DNA of 64,000 bases from Aedes albopictus (lineage: Eukaryota; Arthropoda; Insecta; Diptera; Culicidae), in NCBI RefSeq assembly GCF_035046485.1, contig NC_085138.1:328534129-328598128 (forward strand). The letters run 5' to 3'. Under the pieces are notes generated by a model. That model did no database searches. It was not told the DNA's origin and was given only the letters and a program-made list of their open reading frames with translations. Positions 1-10,884 of the stretch are shown piece after piece. Every line of letters begins with the position of its first letter. Within the stretch, counting starts at the first letter, position 1. The position numbers and the translations under genes are program-made.

Positions 1-1075
1 TAAGTAGCACCTTCCGTTCGAAAACTCCAAGGGTGCGTTAGTCCTCCGCATGTTCCGTGCCCATAGAGGACTACCGGTCTAATCAGCGTTTTGTAGATAG
101 TTAACTTCGTGTTACGGCGAACTTTATTCGATCGTAGAGTTCTGCGGAGTCCAAAGTAAGCACGATTTCCTGCCACAATGCGCCTCTGAATGTCTCTGCT
201 GGTGTCGTTGTCGGCTGTCACCAGTGCGCCCAAGTACACGAATTCTTCAACCGCCCCGATTTCATCATCGTCGATAGAAATTCGGAGTGGCGGGCGCGGT
301 GATTCCTCCCTGGAGCCCTTTGCCATAATGTACTTTGTCTTCGACACATTAATGACTAATCCGATTCGCACGGCTTCACTCTTTAGTTAGTCGGATGTAC
401 GTTTCCGCCATTCACGAGCAATATTGTCAATATCATCAGCGAAATAGAGCAGCTGAACGGACTTCGTGAAAATCGTTCCACTCGTGTGTATCCCCGCTCT
501 CCTAATCACGCTCTAAAGCAATGTTGAAGCAGATCATCACCTTGCCGTAGCCCTCTGCGAAATTTGAAGGGACTCGAGAGTGTCCCTTATACTCGAACTA
601 CGCACATCACTCGATCCATCGTCGCCTTGATCAATCGCATCAGTTTATCCGGGAATCCGTATTCGTGCATAATCTGCCATAGCTGTTCTCGATCGATTGT
701 ATCATACGCCGATTTGAAATCGATGAACAAGTGATCTGTATAGGCACGTTTATTCGCAGCATTTCTGCAACACCTGGCGGATGGCGAACATCTGGTCCGT
801 TGTAGGGCGTTCACCCATAGATCCAGCCTGATCTTGCCCCATGAACTCTTTTGCAGTCGGTGATAGACGGCGGTATACAATTTGAGAGAGTATCTTGTAA
901 GCAGCGCTCGGTAGTGTGATCGCGCGGTAGTTCCAGCAATCAAACTTGTCGCCCTTTTGTAGATGGGACACACGATACCTTCCATCCATTCATCCGGTAA
1001 TACTTCCTCCTCCCAAATCTTGGTAATGACCCAATGTAGTGCTCTCACGTATTTTAGAAGCTCGTTTGGTAGTTG
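1..1075 (-). pseudogene. Non-LTR retrotransposon reverse transcriptase, broken and cut by window edge
   Basis: The minus strand encodes pieces of a LINE-type reverse transcriptase. Motif A reads FIDFKSAYDTIDREQLW (about 665-735) and the catalytic FADD box reads YFADDIDNIARE (about 425-460). Upstream is a fingers-region signature with NYRAITL. The frame shifts between 587-1048 and 750-989, and a stop falls after the FADD segment, so no intact protein is made. Downstream (toward base 1) are the conserved YLG.LVTADND..R.IQRRI-type residues and the start of the C-terminal region. The element continues beyond base 1. The clade (I, Loner, R1 or a relative) cannot be fixed from this piece. A related fragment lies at 41.8-43.1 kb. 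Confidence 0.85.
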
Positions 1076-1374
1076 ATCAGCTTAGCTGTAGTTTCCGCTA
1101 ATAAAGGTAACATCTAGGGTAACATCAAATTTCTCCATTTGCTGTAGGCCGTATCGAAGCGATCGTCAGTACCTTGCACTGTCGACGAAGGAGAGTTTTG
1201 GGCACAACCTGACCATCAGTGAAATGGTCAGAGAAGTGCCGAAGAAGTTGGTCATCCATCACTATTGGATCCACGTATTTTTTATTGCAAACCCTTTCAG
1301 GACACGCGCCGTTATAAAAAGTATGACTCTACCAAAAGCCTCGCTCGTCGTATGCAGCGCGAGGTTCCTTGAAG
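1076..1374. other. Unassigned sequence next to the LINE remnant
   Basis: I see no repeat structure, RNA gene or coding frame here. It may be further 5' sequence of the broken reverse transcriptase element, too diverged to read. Confidence 0.3.
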
Positions 1375-2900
1375 ATTCAGGGACGTTTTAGGAGGGCTCC
1401 AGAGAGATTGAATAGGTGCTTCAGATGATTTCACGGAGTTCTAGTGTCGTTTCAAGAAGTTTCAGTGTGTTTTCAGGAAATTTCAGGAGATCTCTGGGGG
1501 TTTATAAGGCATTCGAGAGAACCTCTAGTTTCAGGCGCGTGTAAAGGGGATTCAGTGGCTTTACAGGGAGGTCCCGCGAAATCTCTTCATCGCGTATTGT
1601 TCAGCTGTGTTTCATTTTCAGGAGAGTTTTTTGAGCGTTTCGGAGGATTTCAGGAGGCTTCAGTTGGGTATCAGTAGGGTCTCAGAGGATTTTCTGGGAA
1701 ATTCAGCGACGTTTCAAGGAATTCAGGGGTCTCCATGGAGCTTCAGAATAGTTTCAGAGACGTTTTAGACGTTTTGAAGCGTTTCAGGAGGATTCAGTCG
1801 CTTCTATAAAAAAAAGTGCCCCCCGAAACGCCTGGAGACTCCCCTGAAACTCTCTGAAGCCCAATAAACCGCTCTAAATTGTCTGTTGAATCCTTCTGTT
1901 TTTGTCGGTAGTTTTAGGGGCGATTCAAAGGGTATACTCAGGACTGTTTCAAAGGATGCCAGGGAGTTTCAAGGGGACCCCCGGGATTTTCAAAGGCGTT
2001 TCTGGGCGTTTCAGGGGATTTCAGGGACGTTTTACATGGTCTCACTCACGGCTTTTTCAGGAGCGTTTCTGGGGGTCTCAGGATGTTTTAAGGGGTATTC
2101 TGTATGGGGGGTTTCAGGGGCGTTTACAGGCATTTCTGGTAGTTTAATGGAATTTAAAGATTTTCAGTGGGTTTTCAGAGTGCATTTCGAGGAGATCTCA
2201 TGGGTATTCGGGGACGTTAACAGCCTCAAGAGGAATGAAGGGAGTTTGAAGAAGCGTATTCTAGGCGTTTTTAAATGCATTTTGGAGCTCTCAGGGTGTT
2301 TTAGGAGGATTTTGGACTATTTCTGGGGGCTCCAGGGGCATTTTTGAGTATCTCAGTTAGTTTTATGAGGTTTTAAATAGCTTCAGGGGGTTCTGAGAGT
2401 GTCCAAGGGTGTTTTAGGGGATCTAAGCTATTCTAAAGGAGGCTCACGGGATTTTGAGACGATTCCAGTGACGTTTCAGTTCTCACGTGATTTTAGGGGC
2501 ATTTCAGCGGTTCTCACAATGTTTTAGGTTTTCACAATATTTCAGGGGTCCTCAGAAGCATTTTAGGTTAGCCCAGGGAGATTTATGAGGTTTAAGAGTA
2601 TTTAAGGGCGTTTCAGAGTACATATCTCAATTGTTTTCAGGGGACTCAGGAGAGTTTAGGGGGTTTCATGGGCTTCAGGATAGTTTCAATGGAGTTTTAG
2701 AGCAATAATGAGGCTTCAGGTGCTTCCATGAAGCTTTTAAAAGCGATTCAAAGCTTCTAAGGGTTGTTTGAAGGGGACTCTGGGAGCACAAGGGCCGTAG
2801 CTGGAAAACTCCAAAATCTTCCTGGAGTCTCCAGAAGCACTCCTGAAAGTCCTCTGAAACGCCCTGAATCCGTCTGAAAATCCCCTGAAGTGCTAAGAAA
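1375..2900. repeat. Degenerate short-period repeat, GTTTCAGGGG type
   Basis: The stretch is built from imperfect iterations of a roughly 10-20 bp motif near GTTTCAGGGG, GGGGATTTCAGG and GCGTTTCAG. Near 1810-1870 and 2800-2930 it switches to the reverse complement (CCCCTGAAAC). The open frames at 1444-1677, 1886-2347 and 1902-2147 are reads through this repeat (rich in F, G, S, Q) and not genes. The same type recurs at 4055-4480 and 27960-28840. Confidence 0.85.
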
Positions 2901-2934
2901 CGCCCCTGACACTCTTCAGACCCTGAAGCGGGTT

Positions 2935-3252
2935 ACGGCTGAAAGAACAAAAGGCTGAATAGAAATGGCTGAAACATGATAAAAAGGCTGAAGTTACAAA
3001 AGGCTGAGTTGATAATTCGACGCCGTCAATTCAAAAACAGCCGTTCTCAAGATCATATCGAGTCTATGGTATGCTTTATTGATCAACCACATGATTGTGG
3101 CAATATTTCTCGGAAGAATAGCTTACTTTCGAAAGAATTGAAAATTTCTGATGATATTGTTGGCAACAATCACTACAACAGCATAACTCGGAAGAAAAGC
3201 CATTGTTTAAAGAAGGAAAAATTACCGATTGAAATAACACCAGCCATATTTT
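2935..3252. other. Unassigned; short GGCTGAA iterations
   Basis: The first ~75 bp repeat AAAGGCTGAA-like words several times. The rest has no recognisable coding or RNA feature. The open frame 2976-3278 runs into the neighbouring MITE and is unlikely to be real. Confidence 0.35.
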
Positions 3253-3259
3253 GTATAAC

Positions 3260-3512
3260 CACAGACAAACAGACGTAACACTCTGACATTTCCCATCGTA
3301 CACCGATTTAACGGTCTATTTAAAAATTTGATAGTTGGACAACTGGTCACCCGTGGCGCTTGCATCGTTTTTGTTTGAGTTTGACGTTTGCCCACTACCG
3401 CCACGTAGTTGATGATCGGCCAAACTCAGTACTTTTAGTATTGGGCGAACAGGTTTCCGGGACTATAATTTGAATCGAAAAATGTTCGAAGTGTTACGTC
3501 TGTTTGTCTGTG
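3260..3512. mobile_element. MITE with CACAGAC termini and 7-bp target duplication
   Basis: The left end CACAGACAAACAGACGTAAC and its exact reverse complement at the right end give about 23 bp of perfect terminal inverted repeat. It is flanked by GTATAAC at 3253-3259 and again at 3513-3519, a 7-bp direct repeat. There is no coding capacity. A homologous copy is at 61753-61967 with its own 7-bp duplication, and a decayed copy ends at 21465. Seven base pairs is an uncommon duplication length, so I leave the superfamily open. Confidence 0.85.
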
Positions 3513-3584
3513 GTATAACTGTGACTCGCATAGCCACAGTGGTAAGTATGTGGGAATTTAGAAAGACCATGCCGAGAGTGACCA

Positions 3585-3750
3585 GTTCCAGTGGTCAGTT
3601 CAGGAACTTTTTATGATGAAAATTTCCTTGGCTTTGCTGGGCATACAGTGCCAGTGTATTTTTGCTCGCCACATATAATGTATAGGACAAAGGAAGCTCG
3701 AGGTTAATAACTGTGGAAGTGGTCAAGGATCACAAAGCTGAGAAGCGGTA
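3585..3750 (+). mobile_element. Diverged Feilai-like SINE body, headless
   Basis: Word order matches the body of the better preserved SINEs at 9123-9451 and 38080-38356: AAAATTTCCTTGGCTT, then GGGCATA, GAGGTTAATAACTGTGGAAG and AAGCTGAGAAGC. The tRNA-like head is missing or unrecognisable, and the internal part has many substitutions. Confidence 0.6.
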
Positions 3751-3755
3751 CATAT

Positions 3756-4054
3756 ACATACACCATTATTCTGTTGACTAAACCCAAACTTATAACTTAT
3801 TTTATTCGTTTACGTACTTGCAACTTTTTTTGTTTTCAGCCGTTTGTAATTCAGCCTTATGCTATTATCCCCCTGCAGCATACATCCCACCAAAAACGCC
3901 CGTAAAACTCCCAGACACTGACTGGTACTCCTTTTATTTTCAAGTGTGCCATTACCTGATCAGTTTACCACATTTTGGTTTCCTTGTCACGCCAAGACCT
4001 AAGAAAAAAAAATATAGTTCGTACAAAAATTCAGCATATTTGTAGATCGTGAAG
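3756..4054 (+). other. Unassigned; one possible exon after a strong acceptor
   Basis: A pyrimidine tract ending TTTTTTTGTTTTCAG (to 3838) is followed by an open frame to a TAG at 4043-4045. The frame starts VCNSALCYYPPAAYIPPKTP and is proline- and tyrosine-rich. No convincing donor closes it and no partner exon is visible. I do not recognise the protein. It could be a terminal exon or chance. Confidence 0.25.
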
Positions 4055-4480
4055 ACAAACCAGGTTGTTTTAGGGGTTCTCAGCTATTTTCAAAGCGGGT
4101 CAAGAGGATTCTGGGGATTTTCAGGGGCACCTCTGGGGGTACTAGAAACGTTTCTGGGGGTCTCAAGAGATTTCAGGGGCGTCTCAGGGTGTGTCAGATG
4201 GTTTTCATAATGTTTCAGGGGCATTTTAGAGTACCACAGGGAGTTCAGAGAGGTTTCAGGATTTCAAAGTGTTTGAGAGAGGAGAAATCTCAATTAGTTT
4301 TAAGGAACTCAGGGGTTTGCTGGAGGTTTCAGGGGCTTCAGGATTGTTTCAAAAGCGTTCATAGCGTTCCAGGTGGTTCCAGAGGCCTTTATGAAGTTTA
4401 TGAAAGGTTTCAGAGGGATTGCGGGAGCACGTGGGTCGTAGCTGGAAAACCCCTAAATCCCCTAAAGCCCTCAGAAACGC
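4055..4480. repeat. Degenerate repeat, GTTTCAGGGG type
   Basis: Same motif family as 1375-2900, mostly in the GGTTTCAGGGG orientation. It ends in a reverse-complement segment near 4445-4480. Confidence 0.8.
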
Positions 4481-5289
4481 TCCTATCAGATTGCCATATT
4501 TACCATCTTGTGAAAAGCTCGGTGACTTTTTTAAATTTTTCATCCTAATTCTTTACATTCCTCTGCATGCTGCTTTGCTACAATCTGCGCATAACTCATC
4601 CGGACTACATCAGTCGTGTACCGTTACACTCGATCGCTTATGTAAACGACCCTACAAATTATCTTCCAGTTCGCGAGATCGCAAAGCTGTGGCCATCGAA
4701 GATCTGCAGAACGACAAAGCGTCGCGGTGTTTCACGGTATTAAATCAGCGCTGAATTGGTCCAATTTAGCATTCCCCAAACGTATTAATAACAGTTACCT
4801 CGGAGAGGGAAAAAGAATACTTCGCTGTCGTTGGATCTTCAACGCCTGATGGTGGTGTGACAACGGGTACCTCACCTGAGTCCAGAAATTCTTCTGGTTC
4901 TGTTCGTTTGAAATAAAGACCAACAGAAAACAACAATGCGTCGCACCGAACAGCTCGGAACACCCTTGGAGTGACGAACTTATAAAATGCAAATTTGGAT
5001 CAAAATTCCTGGCACGTCTTGTTCATCGAGTGGACCGGCTCGCTCTTGTGGCCGGTGTCGTGCTTACTTCGGTTTTGCAGTCGCTTTCTGAAGTTTTGGA
5101 TCGAGCTTCGACGACGTAAATCCGTCTCTGTGTTATTGTACTGCAAGTGCAATAATTTGGTTCCGATTTATTGCTGTTTGGACGTTATATTTCTTCATTG
5201 TCTTCTTGGAATTTCATGCCAAGTGGATCAGAACCCCCGTTTTACGTTTCACGAAAACGTTCTGGACAGGAATTAAGTTCAGTCCCTGT
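4481..5289 (+). other. Sequence of unknown origin, interrupted by the 5290 element
   Basis: This stretch continues on the far side of the insertion at 6458. Just past the insertion an ATG (about 6477) opens MANLSGAAIPIEP before a stop, which resembles the start of a Copia-type gag. If so, 4.6-5.29 kb would be a decayed LTR and leader, but no LTR pair or primer site is secure. Short frames at 4766-4963 (minus) and 4995-5276 (plus) are not recognisable. Confidence 0.3.
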
Positions 5290-6457
5290 CTAGGGGCGGG
5301 ACAGCTCTGATATTGATTAGCGTTATTAGGCAGTATTAGGAATATTAATACCAGAGAGAATCTATTTTTGAACAAAGTAATCCATGAACTGGATTGATTT
5401 CAAATGTCAAAATTAGGAAATGCGTGATTTCAAGTTGAATCTGTATGAATGAATATCGTCAGCAGAATTCGCCCAAAAAATTAAATTATATGTCCTGATT
5501 CGGATGCATATCATTTAATTTCTCGTGTTTCTTACTTCCGCAGCAACGATTCCGGACATATTGCTGGCGGACAATATCACCAAACTGTGGTGCATTGCAA
5601 CTACTTCTACGTCCCAAAATTTGAACCTATGATCTTCAAAAGTACACAAATTATTCCAACTAATGCATTATCAAGAATCTATCTGCCCTATTCCACGCGA
5701 GAGAGAGGGGCTGGGGGGTGGTTTGGTACAGAAAATGACTACGTGATTTATTGACAGCATCAATTAGTTTAGCCCAACGATCTAGCATTGGTATCCAGGC
5801 TGAAATCGGCATTGGATTGCAATATGTTATAAAAAGAAATTATCCCCGGTCTGCTAATGCATATTATTATCCATTCTGTTCTGGATTTTAATTAGCTTAC
5901 GCGGCCATCTTAGGGAAATCTTTTGCGTGAGCTTGATTGGCAAACATTAAACAACGCACTTTCATATGCTCATTGGAAGTATTACTACGCAGTTTACATT
6001 TCAATTCAATTTGTCTTCTTTAATATTTATTCAATATATCTGCATTTGCAATTACAGAGCTAGTGCAGTAAAGTGCAGAGACGTTCCTTTGGGACCAGCA
6101 TTGTAACCTCATCATCCTCCTGATGAAACCACTTTCAGATTTTTGTTTTCCGTTCAGCGTCATAGGCTTCCAAAAGTCATCTGTCCGATAGTCTATATGA
6201 AGATCACGCTATTTTCACAGCTAAAATAATCAATAGAAGTTGAAATGTTTAATTAAATAGGTAAATTTAAAGAAACCCGCAGACAAACCCTATTTCCTAA
6301 GAACTCTCGTTTTCGTGACAGTTGGTTGCTGTATGAGAAGCTTGATGAGAAGTCATGACATACTACACAAAAAATGTTTCGGTGAAGGGTAAAGATTAGG
6401 GAACTAATATTTATTAGGCGGTATTAGTGACGGTATTAAGCACTGTCCCGCCCCTAG
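5290..6457. mobile_element. Non-autonomous DNA element with 8-bp target duplication
   Basis: The termini CTAGGGGCGGGACAG (5290) and CTGTCCCGCCCCTAG (ending 6457) are inverted copies. GTCCCTGT occurs directly outside both ends (5282-5289 and 6458-6465), an 8-bp target duplication. Subterminal regions on both sides carry repeated ATTAG/TATTAG words in inverted orientation. No transposase is recognisable in the 1,168 bp. The 8-bp duplication would suit hAT, P or a similar superfamily. Confidence 0.9.
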
Positions 6458-6465
6458 GTCCCTGT

Positions 6466-7500
6466 CATGTTCAGTATGGCAAATCTTTCTGGTGCAGCTA
6501 TACCGATTGAGCCTTCGATCTGAAAAAGTTGCGTGTGAAAAACGAACCTCTTCGCCCCACTACGTATATCGGAGAGACTCGATAAGCGAGAGCGTAAAAC
6601 GATGAATTAAATTTGGACGCTCGCTACTACTGGCTGCCGCTGCACCATTGACCATAGCAGAAGGAAGTTCATACGTTTGAACGTTGTCGGTTGCAATCTG
6701 GTCGGATATCGATTCGAAGCGATCGTCGTCACCGCCGGACCGCGCCGCCGCCGAGCTGTGTTGTACCGCGGTAGTTCGAGCCAAACAGCCACAGTTTGGA
6801 GGAAGATTTATGGAAACTTTCTATTTCCCGCGTAATTACAGCCTGGTGGCTTCGTTCGTCGTTCGTGTTTGCGATCAAAAGAAGCTGCAGCTTGCTGCTG
6901 CTGCCGTTGTAAAGTTTGCGCGAATTTGTTGGTGTGTACGCGCGATAGCTGTGTTGCTAGAGGGCAAACGCGGAAGCTTGTGTTCTACGGAGGAGAAGGG
7001 CGCCTAGGTGAGCGACGCATTTCCTAATCGCGAAATGGGTGGCAATCTGTTTTGATATTTGATGATTTATGGTTTGGTAAACAGACACCGCACCGTACTG
7101 TTGAGGTATGCGTGTTGAAGTTAAAAGGTGTATTGTAATTACATATTACTTGCATATGGTCATTTTGGAGATGAACCAGCCGCGGGCTGAAAATCTCCTT
7201 AATAAAGCTAATAATAATAATAATTGCATATGGTCGTTTTTTATAGTGTTTCGCTCTATTACAATATGTTTATTGAAGTCCCCTGTAACCATTGTATTGC
7301 AAGTTATAAATTTAAGTTAGCAAAGTTCCCAATGACTAGTATTGAAAATTTAGGGTAACGTTCACAAAAAGTTCATCCTTGCTAATGTCGTGTACGACGA
7401 GCGACAAAGATTTTTCTGTAGTTATCACGAAATGGAAGTTCTTGGGATTAGTTCAACAAGAATTCTTCTGAAGATTCCTCCGAGAATTCTTTTAGAACGT
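6466..7500 (+). other. CpG-rich stretch, possible promoter and non-coding first exon
   Basis: From about 6540 to 7010 the sequence is GC- and CpG-richer than its surroundings, with GCCGCCGCCGAG-like words. It ends in CGCCTAG followed by GTGAGCG, a good splice donor at 7008. This is how a mosquito 5' UTR exon often looks, but I see no defined TATA or initiator and no downstream exon. The frames 6684-7007 and 7108-7320 do not resemble known proteins. From 7010 to 7500 the sequence is AT-rich and featureless. Confidence 0.3.
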
Positions 7501-7501
7501 A

Positions 7502-7715
7502 GGGAATCGCGCCACTTGGGCGGTGGCTTCTATTTTCGTCTGTTTCCCGCTATAACTCAGTCAAATTTGAACCAAATGACACAATTTTTGGAATGCAGTG
7601 AGCTAGGTATAGTATCTATCCGTGTACAACATTTCAAGTCAATTGGTTCAAAATTGACTGAGTTATAGTGGAAAACAGACGAATATAGAAGCCACCGCCC
7701 AAGTAGCGCGATACC
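7502..7715. mobile_element. Foldback MITE
   Basis: Two arms of about 70 bp are nearly reverse-complementary. The left arm contains CACTTGGGCGGTGGCTTCTA and CGCTATAACTCAGTCAA. The right arm contains TTGACTGAGTTATAG and TAGAAGCCACCGCCCAAGT. The outer ends GGGAATCGCG and CGCGATACCC differ at one base. It is non-coding. Target duplication cannot be separated from the ends. Confidence 0.85.
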
Positions 7716-7739
7716 CTATTCCTTCACATGTACTTCTTA

Positions 7740-9108
7740 AGAATTTTCTCTATGTTTACCTTCAGGGACACCGCCAGAAATTCTTTTACGGATTGTTTCA
7801 TGATTTATCAATTTTTTCCGGATTTTTTTTTATAAAAAGAAGATTTTTACAAGATAATAAGTAATTCTTCAAAAGAATAATCCATGCATCCCTATAGAAC
7901 GCATTATTGTCCATGTATTTCTTTCAAAATTTTGCAGGGATTTTCCTTGGGTCTTTTTCAGGAGATTCTCAAAAAAAAATCCTAAAAGATTTACCTTGAA
8001 AGTAGTCCACGGGTTCCTTCAGGGATTTCATCAGAAATTTTTTTCTGTGATTCCTTCAGGGGTTATTTGGGAAATTCGTGTATGTACCTCCCAATGTATA
8101 CTTCAAACATTTTTGTAGGCATTTCCCATAGAAATATTATCAGAGAATCCTCTTGGAGTTTTTCTTTGGGATTTCTCGAGGGACTCGTCTAGAAATTTCT
8201 CAAGAAATTCTTCTATGGATTTCTTCAAGGCAGTTTTTCCTAAACTTTCTTCAAAAGATGCAATTTCTCGAAAAATTGTTGGAGTTTCTTCCAAGGTATC
8301 TTCCGATATGGTCAGGGATTCTTTCAAGCATTTATTCAGAAATTCATCAAAGACTTACTAAGAATTTACTCAAACCTTTCTGTAGGATTTTTTTTATATT
8401 TTTTTCTGGTAATGCTTCAGAAATTTCTTCAAAGATTCATCCAACAATTCTTGCAGAAATTACTCCAAAATTTATTCCTTATCATTTTTCAATGATTTTT
8501 TTTTTCAAGAAATATTTCAATGAAAATCTGCAGCACGTTTTCCTGTTTTCCAGATATTATTTAAAAAAATGTCTATACATTTGTTCGAAAGTTCTCTGAG
8601 AAATTCCTAAATTTTTTGTTTTTTTTTTTTACTGGATTTCTTTCAGAATTAATATCTTCAGGAATTTTTCTTCAGGGATTTTTATGTAATCAAATCCCTT
8701 CAGAAGTTCCGTAAGAAATTCTTCTCTCAATTCTTCTAGAGGTATCTCAAGGAATTTTCCAAGGATTTCCTAAGAAAAACATTCAGGAAACCCTCTGAAA
8801 TTTAATGAAGTGTTTATTCTAGAATTCCATAAGTACTTTTGATTGCAAGACATTTTTTAAAAGATTTCTTCAGAAATTCTTCTATGAGTTTCTACAGAAA
8901 TCACTCTTCAAAGTTTTGAAGCATTTTTTTCCTTAAAATTATTTTCGAAACTCCTCTAGAACTTTTTCATGATTTTCTAGAAAGTATGAAGGTATCTTAA
9001 AAAGTGTCTTCAGGTATGTTCTCAAGCATTCAGCAAGGAATTCCTCCAGAAAAAAATTTTAGAAATTATTTCATGAATTTTTGTCCGGGAATCGCTTTAG
9101 AAATTTTC
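7740..9108. repeat. Degenerate repeat, GAATTTCTGAAG type
   Basis: This is a long run of imperfect copies of words such as TTCCTTCAGGGATTT, AGAAATTCTTC and GAATTCCTCC with no fixed period. The consensus is partly palindromic, so both orientations look alike. Frames 8103-8327 and 8153-8599 are products of this repeat (rich in E, S, K, F, I) and not genes. The type recurs throughout the window (9467-10610, 13740-14573, 32285-35830, 37035-37910). Confidence 0.85.
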
Positions 9109-9122
9109 TTAGAATATCTTCT

Positions 9123-9451
9123 TCTTCTTCTTCTTGGCGTAACGTCCTCACTGGGACAAAGCCTGCTTCTCAGCTTAGTGTTCTATGAGCACTTCCACAG
9201 TTATTAACTGAGAGCTTCCTCTGCCAATGACCATTTTGCATGTGTATATCGTGTGGCAGGCACGAAGATTTTTTTTTTTTTTTCCTTCCCTGTTGGGGAA
9301 ATTAAGCCAGGCACGAAGATACTCTATGCCCAAGGAAGTCAAGGAAATTTCCTTTACGAAAAGATCCTGGACCGACCGGGAATCGAACCCGTCACCCTCA
9401 GCATGGTCATGCTGAATACCCGTGCGTTTACCGCCTCGGCTATATGGGCCC
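9123..9451 (-). mobile_element. tRNA-derived SINE, Feilai-like, full length
   Basis: On the minus strand it starts GGGCCCATATAGCCGAGG. It has an A-box-like TAGCCGAGGCGG and a B-box GGTTCGATTCCC about 50 bp on. The body contains AGGAAATTTCCTTGACTTCC and CAAAATGGTCATTGGCAG, and it ends in an AAGAAGAAG tail. Near-identical 13-15 bp flanks TTA(A)GAATATCTTCT lie at 9109-9122 and 9452-9466. It landed in the degenerate repeat and carries a small secondary insertion at 9270-9307. The family name is from recognition and not confirmed. Confidence 0.85.
9270..9307 (-). mobile_element. 38-bp 5'-truncated retro-insert inside the SINE
   Basis: CAGGCACGAAGAT occurs at 9257-9269 and again at 9308-9320, where the uninterrupted SINE at 38080 has it once. 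Between them lie 38 bases. Read on the minus strand these are GCTTAATTTCCCCAACAGGG, then GAAGG and about 14 A. This is the classic product of target-primed insertion of a severely truncated polyadenylated RNA, probably a LINE 3' end. Confidence 0.8.
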
Positions 9452-9466
9452 TTAAGAATATCTTCT

Positions 9467-9811
9467 ACAAATCCCGAATTTATCACCAGGAGATTTTCAA
9501 AGAAAGGATTCCTTGAGACAATCGTCCAGGGGCTTCTGTAAAATTTCTTCCAGGGGTACTTTCAAGAATTCTACCAGTATTTTTTCTGCAATTTCTGGAA
9601 GAACTTGTGAACAAAATAATCCTTAGATGAATATCTGAAACAATTCCTATAAGAATCTTTCAAGGAATCCCCGAAGACATTTCTGACCAAGCCACCGGAC
9701 CATTTTCTAATAGTAGTTTCTTCAGGAATTCCAAAAAGAATTTTTCATGGAATTATTGGAGGAACCTTTAGAAGAATTTCCGAGTAAATCTCTGTAAGAT
9801 TTAAGTTGAGG
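9467..9811. repeat. Degenerate repeat, GAATTTCTGAAG type
   Basis: Continuation of the 7740-9108 repeat on the other side of the SINE. Confidence 0.75.
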
Positions 9812-9981
9812 ATATGACGTTGCCACACCTCGAGTTTTCAAGACCAGTATCGGAAAAACCAAACGTCACACTGAAAAGTTGATCAATTGGTCCCCACCAG
9901 CGATCAACTTTTAGCCCAACCCGTCATTCCGTTCTTCAGAATGTGCTGCTCTTGAAAATCCGAAGTGTTGCTTCGTCATAT
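9812..9981. mobile_element. Small inverted-repeat element, probable MITE
   Basis: ATATGACGTTGCCACAC...GAGTTTTCAAGA at the left and TCTTGAAAATCCGAAGTG...TTCGTCATAT at the right form imperfect inverted repeats of about 40 bp. They lie in otherwise uniform degenerate repeat. No clear target duplication. Confidence 0.6.
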
Positions 9982-9984
9982 ATT

Positions 9985-10610
9985 CACCCTAAAAAATAAG
10001 ATGAATTTCTCGAAATTTCCATGAAAGAACTTTTGACGAAAACCCTCTCACAAATTCCTGAAAATAAGTCCATCAAGTTCGGAAAAGACTTCTGGGGATA
10101 TTTTTGAAAAAAAAAAAAACCTTGAAGATTAGAAAGATTCGAGCAGGAATTTCTGAAAGAATCCCTGATGGAAAGTTTGAAGAATTCTCCGGTAAAATTT
10201 CTGTAAAAATATACGGAAGCATTCTTAAGCAAATCTCTAGAGAACTATCTAAAGAAATTGCTAAGAAATTCCTTAAGAAATCCCAGCAGGAGTTTTTGAA
10301 GAAGTTGCTGGAGAAATATCTGATGAAATTCCTAGGAAAAACCTTGACTAAATTCCTGGAAAAAAATATCGATTCAAAAATAAACTCCTGAAGTTGAATG
10401 ATTACTCCTTGGAGGATTTCAGAAAGTATTCATGGAGCTGGCTGTGGACGTATTTCTGAGGGCTTTCCTGGAGTAATACTTGGAGAAGAGCATAGATAAA
10501 CTTCTGCAAAGATCTCTAGAAAAAAATGAGGTATTTATGGTAAAAAATCCTAGAAAACATATCTGAGTAATTTCCTTAAAGAGTCCGTGAAGAAATTCTT
10601 TGAGTTATCT
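9985..10610. repeat. Degenerate repeat, GAATTTCTGAAG type
   Basis: Same repeat type. The frames 9984-10232 (minus) and 10104-10391 (plus) are repeat-derived. Confidence 0.75.
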
Positions 10611-10616
10611 TGTAGG

Positions 10617-10884
10617 GCTTGGTGGTCTAGTGGCTACCGCTTCTGATTCGTATGCAGAAGGTCATAGGTTCAATCCCTGGCCTTTCCCTTTCATCCTACT
10701 TTATATCTTTCTATCCACTTTCTCTCTCTATCTCTTTTCTACATAGACAACTCATCTATATTCATGTGTTCATAGCCATCGCTAGAACCAGAAACGAACT
10801 GCATAACTCGTTTTCTTTACTTGCAACTTCCACAGCACAGTGTATATAACGCCTACAAGTTATGCAACCAAAGCGAGCTGTGCC
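10617..10884 (+). mobile_element. tRNA-headed SINE-like element, 5' part
   Basis: It begins AGGGCTTGGTGGTCTAGTGG, an A-box-like tRNA start. A B-box GGTTCAATCCC follows about 40 bp later, and then a pyrimidine-rich body (CTTTCTCTCTCTATCTC). It is cut at 10884 by the 9-bp-duplication element and probably resumes at 11933-11991 and 13231-13553 after two insertions. Confidence 0.6.

Noticed and set aside
1886..2347. 153-residue open frame
   Set aside because: It lies wholly in the GTTTCAGGGG repeat. Its composition simply reflects the repeat, and a second frame is open over the same bases.
5544..5754. Possible exon after a CTTACTTCCGCAG acceptor
   Set aside because: It lies inside the 8-bp-duplication element 5290-6457, which has no other coding sign. 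A 70-codon open stretch is expected by chance.
8153..8599. 148-residue open frame
   Set aside because: It is a product of the GAATTTCTGAAG repeat (low-complexity F, S, I, L).
9123..9451. CRISPR-like or bacterial features from short repeats
   Set aside because: The window is eukaryotic. Repeats are transposon ends and degenerate minisatellites without regular spacers.
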